Shown here piece by piece: positions 6,349 to 7,647 of a stretch of 7,647 bases of DNA. Numbering within the stretch: the first letter of the stretch is position 1; each line of letters opens with the position of its first letter. The translations under genes were made by a program, and so were the position numbers. The DNA is taken from the NCBI GenBank assembly GCA_900755995.1, contig CAAEIM010000068.1:1-7647 (forward strand). Reading direction: 5' to 3'. This DNA is from Clostridia bacterium (lineage in GTDB: Bacteria > Bacillota > Clostridia > Oscillospirales > Acutalibacteraceae). A model generated the notes under the pieces. The model was not told the origin of the DNA. It saw only the letters and a program-made list of their open reading frames with translations, and made no database searches.

Positions 6349-6388
6349 AATAATGCCATCTCCTATTTAATCTAATGACAAAGTAATG

Positions 6389-6403
6389 ATGTATATAATA
6401 CAT
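6389..6403. promoter_or_regulatory. Palindrome in the BASS gene leader, possible operator
   Basis: ATGTAT-ATA-ATACAT is a perfect 6-bp inverted repeat with a 3-nt centre, between the promoter and the ribosome binding site of the transporter gene. The size suits a dimeric repressor, but short AT-only palindromes can arise by chance. Confidence 0.3.
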
Positions 6404-6415
6404 TAAGATGCGTGA

Positions 6416-6444
6416 TATCCAATATAGCCCTATATTATCCAATA
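6416..6444. repeat. Paired 9-bp direct repeats with exact 20-bp period and nested palindrome
   Basis: TATCCAATA occurs at 6416-6424 and again at 6436-6444 (TATTGGATA on the transcribed sense strand), exactly 20 bp apart. That is about two helical turns, so both copies face the same side of the DNA. Between and overlapping them lies AATATAG-CC-CTATATT (6421-6436), a 7-bp inverted repeat. The set lies about 30-55 bp downstream of the predicted start of transcription, a plausible repressor site. No regulator gene is in the window. Confidence 0.45.
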
Positions 6445-6478
6445 AATATATGCAAAAGCAACAATTATATCTTAATTT

Positions 6479-6507
6479 ATTTTATCATTCATACAAAGCA
6501 ATGTCAA
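6479..6507 (-). promoter_or_regulatory. Promoter of the BASS-GyrI-HAD-GNAT run
   Basis: The -35 is TTGACA (6502-6507), the spacer is 17 bp and the -10 is TAAAAT (6479-6484). Expected initiation near 6472 gives a leader of about 124 nt before ATG 6348. The gene-free stretch 6349-6727 otherwise holds the repeats at 6389-6444 and the terminator at 6568-6608. Confidence 0.72.
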
Positions 6508-6567
6508 TGAATCAGATACGAAAAGTATTATAATCTCTGCCAAATATAACCACATACCTTTAAATTA

Positions 6568-6608
6568 TAAAAAACACCCCATATGTCACATTTGCAACAT
6601 ATGGGGTG
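6568..6608 (-). terminator. Intrinsic terminator of the surface-protein pair
   Basis: CACCCCATATGT and ACATATGGGGTG form a perfect 12-bp stem (6575-6586 with 6597-6608) around a 10-nt loop. A run of six T's follows on the minus strand (6569-6574). The plus-strand side lacks a T-run, so it serves the minus-strand gene that ends at 6728. The 119 nt between that stop and the hairpin contain no gene. Confidence 0.88.
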
Positions 6609-6727
6609 GTTGATGTATTTATAATATTACGGTTTGTCATCTTATGCTCAGCTAAGGTATCAGCTTTTTTCAAACAAGGCTTTCATTAAATCATATAGTA
6701 ATAGTTTGAATCTATTTGCCTTCCCGT

Positions 6728-7030
6728 CTATAACTTTTTATTGCACAGCAGAACTGCAAACATTGAAATCAAAAGTACGAGTAAAGCAACAATAACACAG
6801 CCTGATACAATATCTCCTGTTGAAATATTACTGCTGTCCTGAGGAACATAATTATCGTCCTCTCCTGTAACAGGCTGCGATGCCTCGGTAGAAGCAGCTT
6901 CTATATGAGCAGTGACCTTTGTGCTTCCATCAGTATGCGCAGCAAAAGCATCCAAGGAAGCCATAAAAAGTATTGAAAAAACTGTAACAAACAGCAGGCA
7001 CAAAAACTTGCTTATTTTTATGTTTTTCAT
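6728..7030 (-). CDS. Short secreted protein with TGD-type membrane/sortase anchor, paralogue fragment of its upstream neighbour
   Basis: This encodes 100 aa from ATG 7030, with AGTAGGT close upstream. Residues 1-30 are a clear signal peptide (KISKFLCLLFVTVFSILF, cleavage near DAFA-A). The mature N-terminus HTDGSTKVTAHIEAA nearly copies TPDGSTEVTANIEGA of the upstream gene, also at DNA level (6888-6938 against 7536-7586). Where the neighbour continues into its large beta-rich domain, this protein goes into a polar linker. It then ends in NISTGD (68-73), a hydrophobic helix (about 75-96) and a CNKKL tail. NPSTGD/LPxTG-like motifs before such a helix are sortase-type anchors in Firmicutes. Here the motif is degenerate, so a plain membrane anchor is equally likely. 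It lies 27 nt after the upstream gene, inside the same transcript. It could be a real mini-surface protein or a remnant left by an internal deletion. Confidence 0.7.
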   Translation of the reverse strand: MKNIKISKFLCLLFVTVFSILFMASLDAFAAHTDGSTKVTAHIEAASTEASQPVTGEDDNYVPQDSSNISTGDIVSGCVIVALLVLLISMFAVLLCNKKL

Positions 7031-7057
7031 ATTACCTACTAATTAAAAAGGAAATTA

Positions 7058-7647
7058 TCAGCAAGTTAATAATGCGCTGTGGAATACCAGGTTACCGCTG
7101 TAATCACCTGCTATATCGTCAAGATTCTGACCGTAAAGATTCTTCTGATTGAAAGCAAGAGTAACGTCCTGCAGTTGTCCCTGAGTTCCTGCGGCAAATG
7201 TGCAAAGATGATAGCCATACTCACCGCTGTCACCGCTCTCGTTCATTGGAGTATAGTTTTCGATATTATCGTCATTAACTACACGCTCATACATATTATA
7301 ATTCCAGCTAAACGGATTCGCAGCATCCTTCTGTGTAAGATAGAACTGACCGTCTGTTTTATCGGAACCATCCTTAACGAAAACTGTTACCGCCTGTGTA
7401 GGTTCAATATCAATTTTGGTTGCCTCAAGCTGGAAATTGCAGTATTTATAGCTGTCAACTTCACTTTCCGGCTGTGTAAGATTACCGAAGGTTACGGCGT
7501 CAGGAATTGTAATTATGTAGCTTACTTCCCCGGGAGCAGCACCCTCAATATTTGCAGTAACCTCTGTGCTTCCGTCAGGGGTATTGTTAGTTAATTCAGC
7601 AGCAGAAGCTGATACGGCGGGCGGCGCGCGCCCAGCGCGTGCCACAC
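7058..7647 (-). CDS. Secreted beta-rich surface protein, 5'-truncated at window edge
   Basis: An open frame enters from the right edge and stops at 7058, with about 180 recognisable residues. After VSASAAELTNN, which looks like the end of a signal peptide (cleavage near ASA-A), comes TPDGSTEVTANIEGAAPGEV. Then follow SYIITIPDAVTFGNL, a KYCNFQLEATKIDIEPTQAV strand pair, QFYLTQKDAANPFSWNY, and a C-terminal DIAGDYSGNLVFHSALLTC. The alternating hydrophobic pattern and the IPDAVTFGNL and GDYSGNLVFHS strands resemble small extracellular beta-sandwich proteins of gut Clostridia. I do not recognise a named family. It lacks a C-terminal anchor. A GTG near 7645 would give the short lead ARAGRAPPA, which is Arg/Pro-rich instead of hydrophobic. 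The true start is therefore almost certainly beyond the window or lost at a junction near 7612. The neighbour 27 nt downstream repeats its N-terminal segment. Confidence 0.68.
   Translation of the reverse strand, partial: VARAGRAPPAVSASAAELTNNTPDGSTEVTANIEGAAPGEVSYIITIPDAVTFGNLTQPESEVDSYKYCNFQLEATKIDIEPTQAVTVFVKDGSDKTDGQFYLTQKDAANPFSWNYNMYERVVNDDNIENYTPMNESGDSGEYGYHLCTFAAGTQGQLQDVTLAFNQKNLYGQNLDDIAGDYSGNLVFHSALLTC
7613..7647. other. Abrupt very G+C-rich edge segment, possible junction
   Basis: The last 35 bases are almost entirely G and C, with GGCGCGCGCC-type self-complementary runs, directly against AT-rich coding sequence. In the frame of the surface-protein gene they encode Arg/Pro/Ala where a hydrophobic signal-peptide core is expected. 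This fits a chimeric end or assembly artefact better than native sequence. Confidence 0.45.

Noticed and set aside
6645..6671. AGCT...AGCT with T-run on the plus strand as a terminator
   Set aside because: The stem is only 4 bp and no plus-strand gene exists to terminate.
7079..7594. 171-codon plus-strand open frame at the right end
   Set aside because: Antisense shadow of the surface-protein gene, Cys/Ile-rich with no coherent domain and no ribosome binding site.

Overview
The window reads as a stretch of a gut-type Clostridia (Oscillospiraceae/Ruminococcus-like) chromosome or metagenomic contig. The evidence is the AT-rich composition, strong AGGAGG-type ribosome binding sites, frequent GTG starts, the protein families present, and a cohesin-like surface protein. 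No marker gene fixes the genus. Every gene I can support lies on the minus strand, so transcription runs from high to low coordinates. Both ends are richer in G+C than the middle, and both end genes are cut by the window edge.

In transcription order: (A) 7647-6728, a truncated secreted/surface protein and a 100-aa sibling. The sibling shares its mature N-terminus but goes straight to a TGD-type membrane anchor. Both close at a clear intrinsic terminator at 6568-6608. (B) 6348-3058, a compact four-gene run: a bile acid:sodium symporter (BASS) family transporter, a GyrI-like small-molecule binding protein, a Cof-type HAD phosphatase and a GNAT acetyltransferase. Gaps are about 38-47 nt with no terminator between genes. 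A consensus promoter (TTGACA-17-TAAAAT) sits about 124 nt before the first start, and the leader carries paired direct repeats and palindromes. (C) 2819-619, a class I methyltransferase, a DltE-type short-chain dehydrogenase and a membrane-anchored cohesin-like protein, spaced by about 16 nt and driven by a TTGTAA-17-TACAAT promoter. (D) 617-1, a consensus promoter directly abutting the previous stop codon, a cobalamin riboswitch, an intrinsic terminator as expression platform, and the 5' part of a G+C-rich gene for a homing-endonuclease-associated-repeat protein.

Block B looks like a small-molecule transport and modification or detoxification set (transporter, ligand binder or hydrolase, phosphatase, acetyltransferase), but substrates cannot be read from sequence. 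Block C joins two soluble enzymes to a surface protein. The most unusual arrangement is block D, where a textbook B12-sensing leader precedes a gene with no obvious B12 connection. The next most notable is the protein/mini-protein pair in block A. I found no CRISPR array, tRNA, rRNA, insertion sequence or complete mobile element.
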